A DNA stretch of 64,000 nucleotides from Strigamia acuminata (lineage: Eukaryota; Arthropoda; Chilopoda; Geophilomorpha; Linotaeniidae). The notes under the pieces were generated by a model, which was given only the letters and a program-made list of their open reading frames with translations, was not told the origin of the DNA and did not search any database. How positions within the stretch are numbered: the stretch's first letter is position 1; each line of letters opens with the position of its first letter. The DNA is taken from contig OX442320.1 of NCBI GenBank assembly GCA_949358305.1, positions 11,734,259-11,798,258 of the forward strand. The letters run 5' to 3'. Both the position numbers and the translations under genes were made by a program. Positions 1-13,067 of this stretch are shown piece by piece.

Positions 1-36
1 GATCGAATAAATAAGGTTTAACGTTTCTATTTGCAG

Positions 37-2599
37 TGTTGGTCCCACGAAGATTTATTCTACAAATTTGATTCGGACAACTCGAAGGGCTTAAACCGGG
101 ACGAATTTTTGCACTTGTGTCCGGCTTTGATCCAGCAGAAAATCCGAGGGAATTGCGACGACGAAAAAGGAGAAATCCGATTAGAATTGAACATGGCGGA
201 AGGTAAAATTTATTGGAAACTAAATAAATTTATAAAACTGGATTTACTGATTAAAAATTGCGTTTGGATCGCAGTTTACGGCTACGGCACTTTGACGGTT
301 TTCATCATCAGTTTGTGCTCGTTACTAGGAGTTGTTCTCATGCCCATTAAACATTCGCACGTATATCAATACGTCATGTTGTGTTTGATCGCTCTGGCTT
401 TCGGCACGCTTACCGGTGACGCGCTCATGCATTTAATACCAGAAGTAATTCTTTCGAGGCGCTTCGGACGAGTTGTTTGTTGATTTAGGTTTGTTTTTTT
501 TGGTTTAGGCTATTGGTTTGCACGTTCATGACTCCCACGATGGCCACGATCATGTTCATGGTGATAGTGACGGGGATGTTGAGTTGGAGCCGTATTTTTG
601 GAAGTTTGTTGCGGTTTTGGGAGCGATTTACGGGTTGTTTGTGGTGGAAAGTCTGTCGCATATGGCGATGGATGACATTGATGAAAAGGTTGGTGAAAAG
701 GTTGGTTGGGTTTTTGCTGGTTTTGTTTTAATTTTTGTTTTTGTTTTGGTTTGGTAGGATGGTGGGGCGAGGGGACATCATCATAGTCATATTCCTAGTG
801 TGGATTTAGTGAGAATGGCGACGAAGAAGGATGATGATAAAATGATGTCGACAGAAACTTTGGTGAGTTGAGAAAAGAAAATAAGTTTTATGAAAATCTG
901 AAAAGTTGATTTTGAATTAATGGGAAATGAATTTAAAATTTGAAAAAATACGATAAAAAAAAGCTAGAAAAAAACGTAGAAAACCTGAAAAAAATAATGA
1001 AAAGTGAATTTGAAATTTGAAAAACAATTAGAAAGAAACTGAGAAAATCAAAACGTGGAAAAATTGAAAAATGAATCAAAAATTCGATAAGACGAGGAAG
1101 AAATACAAAAGTAAAAGTAGAAAAATTAAAAAATAAGATAAAAAAAATTTTAAAAAAAAATGGGGAAAAAATTGGAGTGCAACTGTAACAATATTTGATG
1201 TTAAATTTCAGAATACAAGAGTGGGCAGTGTAGCCACTCTGAACGTAGATCCCGAAAGGAACTTCCAATCGTCCGACCCACTAACGACTAAAGCAAAAAG
1301 CAAATGCTGGGGCCTCACAACTCTCGCCCTCGTGATCATAATCGGCGACGGCATCCACAACATCGCCGACGGTTTAACGATCGGCGCCGCTTTCAGCAGC
1401 AGCACCAAAGGCGGAATCTCTTCCGCTTTAGCCATATTTTTCCACGAATTACCGCACGAATTCGGCGATTTCGTCATCCTATTATCCACCGGTTTGTCAT
1501 ACAAAAAAGCTTTAATTTGGAATTTCATTTCATCGCTAACCGCCTTCATTGGCCTCTACGTGGGCATCGAATTGGGCGAAAACACCGTCGCTAGGCAATG
1601 GATTCTCGCAATTGCTGCCGGAATGTTTTTGTACATTGCATTGGGAAATATGGTAAATAGAAAGTGAATCTAGTCGGTAAATGCAGTAAGTCCCCTATGT
1701 AAGAACTTCACTGCATGCTTAGAGATGAGATTTTTGAGGAAAATAAAAGTCCTCCAAAATGTTTTCTTAGTTGTGGATAATGTAAATGGAGCATTTTTAA
1801 AGCATAATTTTTGCAATTGAAAGTACTTTTAAGTCCGCAATTGCCGCAATTCGATTGCTATACCGCAAATTTTGTGGATAATCCGCAATTGGCCGATTTT
1901 GGGGGGGTTTCTTACGAAAATCACGTAATAATTTCGTTTAAAAACATCAAAATTCGTTTAAAAGCTTCAAATTTCGTTTAAAAACTTCAAATTTTGTTTA
2001 AAAACTTCAAATTTCGTTTGAAAACTTCAAATTTTGTTTGAAAACTTTAAATTTTGTTTAAAAACTTCAAAATTTCTTTAAAAACCTCAAATTTTCTTTA
2101 AAAACTTCAAATTCCCTTTAAAAACTTCAAATTCCCTTTAATTCCCTTTAAAAACCTTAAAATTTTGGTCAAAAATTTTGCGGATGAGCCCGCAATAGGT
2201 CCGCAAAATGCTGTTTTTTAATGCCGCTTTCCACACGCAATTTCACTGTTTTAAGTCCCCAAAAATCTCATCTCTATGTATGCTGGCAATTGAAATTGTG
2301 AATAATTTTGTGTTTTGCCACTAGGTGAAACACTAGAAATCAACAGGTGATAATATACAGTGTGTGTGTGTAACCTAACCTAACCGAATGTTCATACGTT
2401 GGGGACTTCGCTGTAGTAATTGCAATTTTTTTGGAAAATATGTTTCTGATTTTTCTTATTTTTTTTTTAGTTGCCGGAATTGAAGGCTCATAAAGGCAGA
2501 AATGCTGCGTTGGGTTTCCTCGCGCAGAATGTGGGTGTTTTAGTTGGAATGAGTTTTATGATTCTAATAGGAATATTTGAAGAGAAAATTCAAATTTGA
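37..2599 (+). CDS. ZIP-family zinc transporter (SLC39, LIV-1 subfamily), 5' end outside window
   Basis: Probable membrane importer of zinc or other divalent metal. Exons read as 37-202, 275-444, 509-688 (700 is an alternative donor), 758-862, 1212-1652 and 2471-2599; phases agree and the last ends in TGA. The visible part (396 codons) starts in the extracellular region with an EF-hand-like stretch followed by LCPALIQQ, as in LIV-1 ZIPs. Then come the first membrane helices, a His-rich loop (HDSHDGHDHVHGD), a second His cluster (GHHHSH), TM4 with HNIADG and TM5 with HELPHE, the paired metal-site motifs of the family. The C-terminus ends at EEKIQI, as in ZIP8/12/14. From memory, ZIP12 is the closest human relative in TM5, but the exact orthologue cannot be set. 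The 818-bp last intron carries a hAT-like MITE. Confidence 0.93.
1720..2276. mobile_element. hAT-like MITE in the ZIP gene intron
   Basis: The ends are inverted copies of about 19 bp beginning TAGAGATGAGATTTTTG. They are flanked by an 8-bp direct repeat, TGCATGCT (1712-1719) and TGTATGCT (2277-2284), with one mismatch. An 8-bp duplication plus a YAGRGATG-type terminus is typical of hAT elements. The 557-bp interior has no reading frame. It holds a degenerate 19-20 bp tandem repeat (about 1930-2165, core AAACTTCAAATTTCGTTT), so it is non-autonomous. The superfamily is inferred from the ends only. Confidence 0.65.
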
Positions 2600-3125
2600 T
2601 TTTGTTTTGTTTTTTTTTTATTTTTTTTTTTTACATATATTTTTTTAAAATTTTTATCTCCTGTGGAGAAGAATGAATGAAATGTAAATAATATGAAATC
2701 ATGTGATAAAATTGTAATTTTTGATAAATATTTCTCAGGACAGATGATCATGTCACGAATTATGTCGATATAAATAAAACATTTTATCAGATTTTCTTTT
2801 TATCTCGTAATTTTTTATTTTATATACGTTTATGTTTATATTTACTTCCGAGTTTCGGCAATTTGCCGCTAGAGTTCGCGCGTCATCGATCTGCCGCCAT
2901 GGATATGCAAAATGGTTGTCAGCTGTCATAGGAATTCTCAAACAAAAACATCTTTGCAGATAAGAGCAATAAATCGGTAAAGAGGCGGATAAAACCAACA
3001 ATTTATTCCGAACTAAAGGTATTCGATTGTTACACGAGCGATAAAATCTACCAGGGTTTAGAATTGATCGATTTAGATGAATTTATTTGGACATTTTTTT
3101 AGCGACCGGTTTTTCGATATTTCTC
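2600..3125. other. Intergenic: ZIP 3' UTR and presumed RALBP1 5' UTR
   Basis: AT-rich after the ZIP stop, then a more GC-balanced stretch from about 2850 that is probably the RALBP1 promoter and 5' UTR. It contains a short upstream frame at 2899-2931 (10 codons plus TAG) whose ATG sits in a full GCCGCCATGG context. No other gene is seen. Confidence 0.5.
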
Positions 3126-6100
3126 ATGGATTTTGAAAGCCCCGACGTGGAAAAAGATTTCCCGGGACTGTACGCGTCGGAAGCGACTGGAAAAAGCCCC
3201 GAAAATGATTGTAAGTATGCTCCACAAACGGGTGTTTTTGTTTGAAGCAAATAAAAAGAAATAGGCCTAAAAATGAGTTTTAATACGAACAAAGTTGTAA
3301 TGGAATTTTGTAATATTAAACTGGAAATTGTTTTAAATGTTTGCTGTCATAGTTTCAATTTTAAAAGAACCACGTGCTGATAAGAGTGAATGTAATTGGA
3401 TCGTTTTGATTTTGATTAGATGATAAAAATCTGCATTGAATTTTCAAATGAAAACATTCAAAATGGCGATTTTTTTTAATTTTTTTTTTTTTAATTTTCT
3501 TAAAAATTTTCAGAAATGATTGGAATTTCGAGTTAAAAATTTTCTTTTGATTTTTGTAATTTATTTTGGTATTTGATGAGATTTTTTTTTGTGCATTTTT
3601 GAGTTGTAAATTTTATTTTTTTTTAAATTGAAGAAGAAAAAAAAATAACATCCTGGAAATGACCCAGACCTTTGTATATTAATTAAATAATTTGATAGGT
3701 GATAGATGGAAATAGAGCTGTATGTAATTGAATATAAAAAGCTCATCACACGCGCCATTTTGATCATTTGAAACACAAAACCAAAAAGTGAGTAATAATT
3801 TCTGATCTGCTGCACTTTTGAGTTGTTGCACGTGAAAAGGTAAAACATTTCTCTTATTTTGTGCCAAAATAAATTCAAATTTTTGAAAATTGTGCAAAAT
3901 TTATGAAAAAAGTTTTGAAAATTTTTTAAAAAATTTTAAAAATTCTCCCAAAAAAAGTTATATTCACATAAATATTACATTTTGGCACAGTAATTATTAA
4001 TAAACACTTTTAGCAGCTTCCAGACGGATGTTTTTTTAGCAATTTTTAGTAATTTCCAGCAATTTTTAAACAATTTTTAACCATTTTTTAAAAAAAAATA
4101 TTGTCTTACCTAAACCAGAGCGCCTTGCGATACCTCCATTTTTGTTTTGATTTTAAACCCGATACGCATAGAATCGAACCAATTCAGGTATCAAATTATC
4201 AAATCACCACATTGATACAAAGGATAAAAAAGAGAGAATTGAATGGATATTTCCTCGTATCGTTTTGAATTTCAAAATTCAAATGCAACAACACGAGCGG
4301 CGAGTAATAACGGAGCAAAATGGAGGCGAAAAAAGTGAAAGGTATAAATTGGCGAGGTCTTAAAAATGGTGAATTAAGGAGCTGTGAGAGTTGGATTGGA
4401 TTCAAGGTTATTAATTTGAATAAAGTCGAGATTTAAAATGCAGCTGGTTTGACGGGTTTTCAAATTCACGCACGAGTTGGCACAAAAAATAGAGAAAAAA
4501 ATGGCGGAATGATTGAAATTATTTGTTTTTGTTGCAGTCAGTGACGATGGACACGATAAACCTTCGAAGAAAGATTTGCTGATAGGAAAGCGGAAGGATA
4601 AGAAGGATAAAGGATACGTGGCTTTCGAAGGAGAGAGTACGGGGGATGAGATGGACGGTGAACAAATGTATGAACAAATGTTGTTGGTTTTTGGTTATTT
4701 TTTGTAGTTTTTGTTGCTTTTTGACGATGTTTTGGTGAATTTTTGGTGATTGTGGTTATTTTTTGGTTATTTTTTGATAATTTTTTGGTGATTTTGGTTG
4801 TTTTTATGATTTTTTGGTGATTTTTGCTTTTTATTGATTTTTTTTTTTTTATTTTTTTTTTAGGGGTTTGAAAAGGAAGACTAGTAAGGTTCCTTTTAAG
4901 TTTCCGAGGAAAGATAAGAGTAAGGATAAGGGAAAGGAAGGGAAGGAGGAAGAGAAGAAAGAGAAGAAGAAGGAGGAGGAAAAGAAGGAGAAGAGCAAGG
5001 ATCACGAGAAGAAAGAGAAGAAAAAGGAAAAGGAAAAGGAGAAGTCTAAACATGTTTTGAAGAAGAAGAAGTCGAAATCGGTTGGGGAAGAAGCATTTCA
5101 AAGAGGTTCGCACTTATTACTGCGTTGTTTTTCGATATAACGGAAAATCTTGAAGACATTTTGATCAAATTTGATGAAATTTGCATAAATGTGTGTAAAT
5201 TTTGGTTAAATTTGATGAAATTTGTGTAAATTTTGGTCAAATTTGATGAAATTGTGTAAATTTTAGTCAAATTTGATGAAATTTGTGAAAATTTTGGTCA
5301 AATTTGATGAAATTTGTGAAAATTTTGGTCCAATTTGTGAAAATTTTGGTCAAATTTGTGAAAATTTTGGTCAAATTTGTGAAAATTTTGGTCAAATTTG
5401 TGAAAATTTTGGTCAAATTTGTGAAAATTTTGGTCAAATTTGTGAAAATTTTGGTCAAATTTGTGAAAATTTTGATGAAATTTGTGAAAATTTTGGTCAA
5501 ATTTGATGAAATTTGTGTAAATTTTGGTCAAATTTGATAAAATTTGTGTAAATTCTGATGAAATGAATCCGAATTTAGACGGAATTTAGTAAATGAAGTA
5601 AATTTTTCATTTCAGACGAGAGGCCGATATTCGGGGTGCCCCTCGACATTGCGATCGAACGAAACAAATGCCACGACGGCATCGAATTACCAGCGATCGT
5701 CCGCGAATGTATCGACTACATCGAAGAACACGGTAATAGATAGGAAAGAAAAGTGAAGAAAAGAAGCGGTTAATATGAACGAATCGACTCCGTAGGTCTG
5801 CCCTGCGAAGGAATTTACCGTTTATCCGGCGTGAAATCAAAAGTGCAACAACTCAGAGCGAAATACGACAAAGGCGACGACGTCTACCTCTACGAACACG
5901 AACCCCACATCGTGGCGTCACTACTCAAACTGTATTTGAGAGAATTGCCCGAACCGGTCCTGACCGACAAACTAAAAGACCAATTTGAGGAAGTTTCCGG
6001 TCGGTATAACGAATTCGAGTCGAGTGTCAAGTAGTAAAATGTTTATTTTACAGCGAAGAGGAACCAAAACGAGGTTTTAGAAGGATTACAAAATCTTATA

Positions 6101-8780
6101 AACAAATTGCCCAATAGCAACAGATTACTATTGTCGTGGATTTTCGTCCACATGGAACACATAATATCACGAGTAAGCGAGAAAATCGTCAAAAATTTGC
6201 CTTTTTACCATTTTTTGACCAAAATATTTCGTTAAATCGTTAAAAAATGAAATATTTTTCATTATTTTGACACAAATTCGAGGTAAAATTGTCAAAAATT
6301 GGATTTTCTAAAACAGGAAAATCAGGAAAAATGGTGATAAAATTGGTTTCTTTTCTCACGTTTTCTTTGCAGGAGAAACAAAACAAAATGAACGTACAAA
6401 ACGTGTCGATAGTCCTCAGTCCAACGATGCAGATCAGTCACTGCGTTCTCAACGCGCTTTTCATGCACAGCCGTGAACTCTTCAAAAACGTCACATTCAA
6501 AAAGTAAAAAGTCTAAAAAAGAAAGAAAATGCATTTCTCCACCGCTAACCTCAGAATGACTCCTTCCTGCCATTGAACCTTGTCCTGTCCGTTATCAGGA
6601 GGCGATAATGCGTGTATCCTGCGCAAGGCTTATTCCTCACTCGATTGGCTGCCATTTTGCTTCATTTTCCTATCACTTATTGTTGTTTCGCAACCGATTT
6701 CGATTGATATTTTAATTTAAATTGGTCGCACATGTGTTTTTCCTGCTGTTAAGTGTTAAATGGCCGAGCACAGGCGCAATATGTTCGGCAAGAAAAAATT
6801 ATCGTTCAAAAAAAAGTAAAAATAATAATAATTATTATTTTAATTTTTGATAAAAATGATTTTTGTTGTTTTTATTTTTTGGGTTTTTTTTTGTTTGTTT
6901 CAGGTATGTTCCTCCAATTCGACCGGAAACTTCGCGGTTGTCTTTAGATCTTCCTGAAAGTCCGGCAGCCATTGAAGAAGAGATTCGAAAGCAGGAATCA
7001 CTTTTGAATCAGTTGCACTCGGAATTGAATGCGGGGGTCAAGGATCGGTTGAAGGAGGAACAGTTGTGGGAGGTGCAACGGATCGTCACGCAATTGAAGC
7101 GAAAAGTGAGAATATTTCCATTTTTGTTTCCATTTTTTCCATTAATTTGTTTTGTGCTTTTTTTTAGTTGCGTTTTACTAAGAGGGTTCAGGAAAAGGGG
7201 ACGGAGAGTCCGAAGCAGAGCGGATTGGCTAAAGTGGAGCCGAAATCAGCACCCGAGGATGAATTTCAAATTGATACTCGATTGAGGACCGCGAGCGAGC
7301 CGTTGCCGTTGAAGGTTGAATCGGAGCATAAATATACGGTGTTTGTGCCGTGGGAAAAATCGGAGGAGATTAAATTGCAGAAGGTATAAAGAAATATGTA
7401 AGAAAAATGGATGTTTTTAGGCATAAAAATAGACTTGTGTTTAAATGAATCAATTTTGTGGTGCAAATATCGAATTATTTTACTTCTTAATGCAAAAATG
7501 CGTTTTCTAAGCTACAAATTCGACTTTTTTGTGCAAAAATTCAATTATTTGTTCATTTTTTTGTTGAGAAATAGGGAAAATTAGTTGATTTACTTTCTTT
7601 ACGTAGGAAAAAGCGAAAATTAATGAAGAAGAAACGCCCGATCCCGTCATCCCAGCGGAAACCGTGCCGGAGCCATTACATACCGAATCAAAAGGCATCG
7701 TCGACTCGTTACAAACCGAAAAGGATCCACCGAAGCCCCAAAACGACACCGACGACGTAACCAAACATTTTTTTTTTTCCCAACCAAAAAATAAAATTAC
7801 TAAAGTGTATTTTTTTGATTTTCAGACACCCGGTGACGAAAAAACAGAACCCACCGACGTCACCGAGCCACCGGACGAACCAAAGGTACAAGAACAAGCA
7901 GAACGACCTGAACCTAGTGGTAAAATAATCAAATATTTATAATTAGGTTTAGGAATTTTATTTATTTCGGTGGAAATTCGTTAAGAATTAATTTTATTCA
8001 TTTTTTTTTTTCATTTTTTTTTTATTTTTTAAATTTTTAAAAATATTTTTTAGAAGTAATTGAGAAAAAGGGGCACGAAGAGGACGACGACGAGCTGAAA
8101 GCGTTGATTGACGAGAACGTGACGCTGGAAATCGAGCAGGAGGAACTTCTACAGCTCGGCGAACAATTACGATGCAAAATCGAGAGCGAACGAAACGAAG
8201 TCGAACGACTCAAAACGGAGATCACCGAACTGCAAACTCTGTACCAATATCGCCCTCTGTCTGGAGACAGCTCTGACAATAGTTCCAATAGCAGCGAGAG
8301 CGTATCCTTTGATTCTACACGTTCAATGCGCGTCTTTTTAAACATTATGTGAATTATTTTCCTTGAATTTGACGATCTAGGAAGACGAAGACGAACTGCA
8401 ACAACTTCTCGACGATTTGATGAAGGAAAACGAAGAATTGAAAGTAATTTTGCTCAATTTTTTAATTTTTTACTTTTTTATTTTTTTAATATTTTAATTT
8501 TTTACTTTTTTATTTTTTTAATATTTTAATTTTTTAATTTTTTTTAATTTTTTGATTATTTTTTAATTTAATTTTTTTTAATTTTTGACGATTTTATCGC
8601 GTTTTATTGATTAGTTTTTTTGGCTTTTAGCGACAAAATCAAGAACTGTGCGAGAAAATTCAAAGCGAGCGAGAAACTGCTACTGGAGTCAATGTTCAGA
8701 TCCGGCTGCTGCAGCTGAAACGGGACGAAACGGCGGCGAAACAGAGCGTTTTGGTGGAGAGGGAAACGGCCGTTTGTTAA
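3126..8780 (+). CDS. RALBP1: RalA-binding protein 1 (RLIP76), RhoGAP domain protein
   Basis: Effector of Ral GTPases and GAP for Rac/Cdc42, acting in endocytosis and exocyst-linked traffic. Fourteen exons: 3126-3210, 4538-4667, 4864-5105, 5616-5732, 5796-6023, 6054-6172, 6373-6503, 6904-7105, 7168-7383, 7607-7756, 7826-7919, 8054-8301, 8381-8443 and 8631-8780. They join in phase to 724 codons (human about 655). Order: acidic N-terminus with DFPGLYASE, a Lys/Glu-rich segment ([10 protein letters not shown] type), the RhoGAP domain from IFGVPL through the arginine-finger region CEGIYRLSG and the [12 protein letters not shown] motif, the Ral-binding region ([22 protein letters not shown]), then a C-terminal coiled coil. 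The match to human RALBP1 is clear along the length. The end of exon 5 (donor GTGTCA) was chosen for phase and is the least certain border. Introns carry a 21-bp minisatellite. Confidence 0.95.
5150..5560. repeat. 21-bp minisatellite in RALBP1 intron 3
   Basis: Tandem copies of a 21-bp unit, core TTGGTCAAATTTGTGAAAAT, nearly perfect from about 5285 to 5480 and degenerate on both sides. Because 21 is a multiple of 3 and the unit lacks stops in several frames, open frames appear on both strands. These are not genes. Confidence 0.9.
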
Positions 8781-9189
8781 GCGCAGTCGAACAAACGCTC
8801 GTTTCGCTCGGCTGACCTTTTCTATCCCATTTTTCACGAGGTTTAGTGCATTTTTCTGAGTTTGGATGTGATAATTACGAAATTGATTTTCGTTAGTGTA
8901 GAGCTACTAAAAGGTTGCAGTGTTGGCAGTTTATTCTATTTTTACATGACGATTCATTTGTGCGTGTTTTTGAATGAATAAATTGGTTGTGAATACTCGT
9001 ATACGCTACAGTCATACTCGATACGCATATTTATATTCAGCTCTTTGAATTTGACCTTCTGAGCGTCTTTTATTGCTTGGTATTTTTTTGTATATATTTT
9101 TTGAGTTGTCGCTTTTTATGATTAAAGTGAAACTTTATAGTGGTATACAAGTAATTGACAGATGGCAACAATTTATTCAATTTGCTAAT
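8781..9189. other. RALBP1 3' UTR and intergenic DNA
   Basis: AT-rich sequence after the RALBP1 stop, with AATAAA at about 8978 as a likely polyadenylation signal. No coding or RNA gene seen. Confidence 0.45.
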
Positions 9190-9945
9190 TGATTTTAGAC
9201 ATTTTAAATTAATTTTACATATATTTTAAATTAATTTTTCATATTTTAAATTAATTTTACATATTTTAAATTAATTTTAGACATTTTAAATTAATTTTAG
9301 ACATTTTAAATTAATTTTAGACGTTTTAAATTAATTTTAGACGTTTTAAATTGATTTTAGACATTTTAAATTAATTTTACATATATTTTAAATTAATTTT
9401 TCATATTTTAAATTAATTTTACATATTTTAAATTAATTTTACATATTTTAAATTAATTTTACATATTTTAAATTAATTTTACATATTTTAAATTAATTTT
9501 ACATATTTTAAATTAATTTTAGACGTTTTAAATTAATTTTAGACGTTTTAAATTAATTTTAGACGTTTTAAATTAATTTTAGACGTTTTAAATTAATTTT
9601 AGACGTTTTAAATTAATTTTAGACGTCTCAAATTAATTTTAGACGTCTCAAATTAATTTTAGACGTCTCAAATTAGTTGCAAACATTATAAATTAATTTT
9701 AGACGTTTTGGAAATTGATTTTAGACATATTAAATTAATTTTAGACATTTTAAATTAATTTTAGACATTTTAAATTAATTTTAGACGTTTTAAATTAGTT
9801 GCAAACATTATAAATTAATTTTAGACGTTTTGGAAATTGATTTTAGACATATTAAATTAATTTTAGACATTTTAAATCAATTTTATACATTTTAAATCAA
9901 GTTTAGACGTTTGGAAATTGATTTTCTTGGTGTTAAATTGATTTT
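9190..9945. repeat. 20-bp AT-rich minisatellite array
   Basis: About 37 tandem units of 20 bp with core TTTTAAATTAATTTTAGAC. The unit exists in variant blocks: ACAT-type blocks (about 9410-9510) and ACGT-type blocks (about 9520-9680), with a repeated longer block at about 9675-9850. This shows local expansion of sub-variants. No gene inside. Confidence 0.9.
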
Positions 9946-11038
9946 AAACAAAATTTTTATTTCCTCATGTCTCTTTTTGTTGGCAATGAAACAGTTTTAG
10001 TGAATGGTCTTTTGCCTTGACAAGGTCTCACTCACGTCCTTCACTTTGCTCGGGTCTTTGCTCTTTAGGTTGGGTCGTAGGTCATGACCCCCCAATGCTA
10101 ACTGTAGCAACTGTAGCAGTGCGAAAACCATTTGAACCGGAGCAGAAGAGCGCAAAGCAGAGCAATTAAGCAGCCTGCCCTGCCAACTGTCACCCAACCC
10201 TTTCAACTCTTTGACAATAGTGAGCACATGGCTCTTAGGGGGTAGGTAGGGGTTCGCCGCTAGTCCCTTCCTTAATTTTTATTCCCTTTCTCACTTTGGG
10301 AACAAGGAAAACTCTGCAAATACCGATTCGCATATTACGGGCGAATGTGAACAAAATTTTTTCTAAATTTCGGAGATAAATTTCGAAGAATTAAATACAA
10401 ATGTTTCGAAACATTTTCTTTTCACCTCAGAAATTTTTTTATTTTTTAAATTATGTTAAAAATAGCGAATATATTTTCGTTGTTCTTATAATCCCAGCAA
10501 ATCCGCCATTATTTTCTGAATCCAGTTTAATTATGAAAGATCAAGTCGAAATTACACGTTAATAAGTGAACTAGAAACTGTGAATTTATAAATTGCCGAG
10601 AATTAAACTCGTTAAATCGTCAGTACGAGCGTACAAAGTCAAGTAAGACACTCTTTTTGTTAAAAAAAAAACAATTTATTTAAAAATAATGAATTTTAGG
10701 CATAAATGGACAGATGAGCATCGGATTAGAGCGACATCAGTCCTGCGACCTCTATGGACAGTTGACGCAATGTGTTGCGCGTTATCTTTTAAGCATCATG
10801 TGAGGCGAAGCTGCGAAATAGTAAATAATGAGCAACATGTGACGAGTAAATAATTCGTTGATTCGTTCGGTGAATAACGATGCGAAATACCGACGGGAGA
10901 AGTGTCGATGTACGTGATGCGCGGCTGCGCCCTCTGTGAGGATGTTTGACGATGACGCGCGTTTTTACCCCTTCCCTCACAACGCCACTCATTTGGTCCC
11001 CTACTTTGGACCGGGGTCAATCTCACGGAACCGTTATA
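9946..11038. other. Intergenic DNA and probable 5' UTR of the bZIP gene
   Basis: 10000-10260 is less AT-rich and unique, with a 76-codon minus-strand frame I do not recognise. 10641-10699 looks like a 5' UTR intron (GTAAGA to TTTTAG), so the bZIP transcript may start near 10500. The upstream frame also continues in phase before the chosen ATG (from about 10946). Confidence 0.35.
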
Positions 11039-13067
11039 ATGTTGGCCTACATGAAAATGGCGAAATCCGACGACGACGGACCGTGGTTCGCGCCGCCTTT
11101 ACGTTTACATCAGTCCGAACAAAAACACAACACGAAATCGCAATTCTTTTCCGAAACGTCGATCGAAACACCAGGTAAGGACATTTTAAAAACATTTCCA
11201 TCAAATAAAAGTGGAAAAAGTGGAAATTTGGCCGCTCAAAAGCGGCAAAAGTGAATTTTTGACCTCGAAACCAACAAAAAAAGTGCTTTTAAACATTAAA
11301 ATGTCCACTTTTCCAATTGTGGTGGCGAAAATTCACTTTTTCTTTAATTTTGGTGATAAAAAAATGCAATTTTCGTCAGTTTTTGATGTAAAAAATTTAT
11401 TTTTCGTCACTTTTTGATGCGAAAAATTCATTTTCCGCTACTTTTTGATGCAATTAATTGATTTCTCGTCACTTTTTGATGCATTTAATTGATTTCTCGT
11501 CATTATTCGATGATTTCCCTTCACTTTTTGGTCGGATCTTTAACTTTTCTTTGTGGTTTGTGGCCAAATATGTTACTGGTCAACCACAACAAATAGCCAC
11601 ATTGAAAGTGGGTCAATAAAAGTGAAGCGTACGCACAACCCCTTTGATTCCGTTCGGGTTACAAGGCCAAGAGAGCACGTGTGCTCTTAACGACTTGTGC
11701 CCCCGAGACCACGGGCTTATCAAAGGCCCCCTGTCGACGGGGGGCGCGGGTAAATGTGCAATCGAGTTGACACGACGCGGACGCGTCCACTTTTGCTTGC
11801 GGTTTGTCGAGGTCATTTCTCACCCTCTTCCATCACGACCCCATTACAGTTTGAGGTTAAAACGAGCCATAACTCGCTTTTCACTGGTCAAACTGGGTTA
11901 TCTCTGATTGGGTGTTGTCTGCGTGGGAAAATGATGGACACATGTGTTAATCGCGTTGATACGAGTACAAGTTGGTGGCGATGTCGCAATTTTTCTCATT
12001 TTTCTTTGTTTTTTCGCAGAAACTTCTTCGGAAACGCTTCCAAATATGGACAGTCCGTTGTGTCTGGTTGTGGATAAGAGTAAGGAGAGTTTTATCTCGC
12101 CAGGTGTGGAATTGTGGGAAGAAGGTGCTTTGTTGTTGTTATTAATTGATTTTTTTGTTTCTTTTTAGTGTCAAGTGGGAAGCAGTTTTTACCGACACCT
12201 CCAGGTGATGATGGTTGAGTTTTGGGCGATTTTTTTGGGGGGTTTTGAGGGTTTGATTGCAATGTTTTTGGGTTGTTGTTGAAAATTGTGAGTGCAGATT
12301 TGATATCTGTGATTTGTACGATTCTTATTAACTTTTCATACATTTTTTTTGTTTTTTTTTAAAAATTTGTTTCGATTATTTTTTCAAATTGATTTTTATG
12401 ATAATTTTGGTCGGTTTTATGATTTTTTTAGTTGATTTTTAGTTTTCACGATTATTTGATCGATTTGCAGTTAAAAATTAGAAATGAAAAGATTTAGTAG
12501 CTAATTTTTGAGGTTTTTCACCTCGAACGAGTCGAGAAAAACAATGGAATTGAACTAATGGCCTAAGTGTACATTGACAGGAAGTCCGAACGGCGCCCAT
12601 TTTTCAATCTTACATTCCGGATCGAGTCCCTCGACGGACGACGAGAGTTTATCAATCAATCACTACCGGAACGAAAACCTAATGAAATCGTTGCTCTCCC
12701 CGACCGATTTCATGGAAAGTAAGCGCAACATATTAAAACTCCCTCCACAAAATTAATTAATTAATTAATTAATTTCGCAGGTGCAATTTTTGCGCGCGCA
12801 CTCGCGAGCGGCGCTCCCAAGAGATCGCGCGGCGAGAAAAAACCCATCCCGGAAGAACAGAAGGACGGCAAATACTTCGAGCGCCGAAAAAGGAACAATT
12901 TAGCGGCGAAAAAGTCGCGCGACGCGAGAAAATCGCGCGAAGATCACATCGCGGTCAGAGCGAACGCTCTGGAGAAGGAAAACGCGGTGCTCAGGGCCCA
13001 ACTGGTGACGCTCAGAGAGGAAGCCGATTCCTTGCAAATCCTGCTCACGCACAAAAAGAACCGATAG
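11039..13067 (+). CDS. PAR/CES-2-type bZIP transcription factor
   Basis: Nuclear DNA-binding factor of the HLF/TEF/DBP/CES-2 group. Exons 11039-11174, 12020-12103, 12169-12204, 12581-12718 and 12781-13067 join in phase to 226 codons. The last exon holds the DNA-binding part: a proline-acid lead (KPIPEEQKDGKYFERRKRNN), the basic region with the bZIP signature NNLAAKKSRDAR, then a zipper with leucines at seven-residue spacing from LEKENAVLRAQLVTL. The N-terminal exons are Ser/Pro-rich and low in complexity, as expected for an activation region. I chose the ATG at 11039 (MLAYMKMAKS); an in-phase upstream extension exists. Two of the introns are very short. AATAAA at 13087 is a likely poly(A) signal. 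Whether it is the HLF/PDP1, CES-2 or NFIL3 branch cannot be settled by eye. Confidence 0.85.

Noticed and set aside
2370-2390. Telomere-like TAACC repeats
   Set aside because: Only two to three units inside an intron; not evidence of telomere DNA or of a taxon.
4538-5113. 191-codon minus-strand Leu/Lys-rich frame
   Set aside because: Shadow of the Lys/Glu-rich RALBP1 exon and its T-rich intron.
5267-5537. 77-codon repetitive frames on both strands
   Set aside because: By-products of the 21-bp intronic minisatellite in RALBP1.
9997-10227. 76-codon minus-strand frame as a gene
   Set aside because: No recognisable family, partner exons or signals; it lies in unique intergenic DNA.
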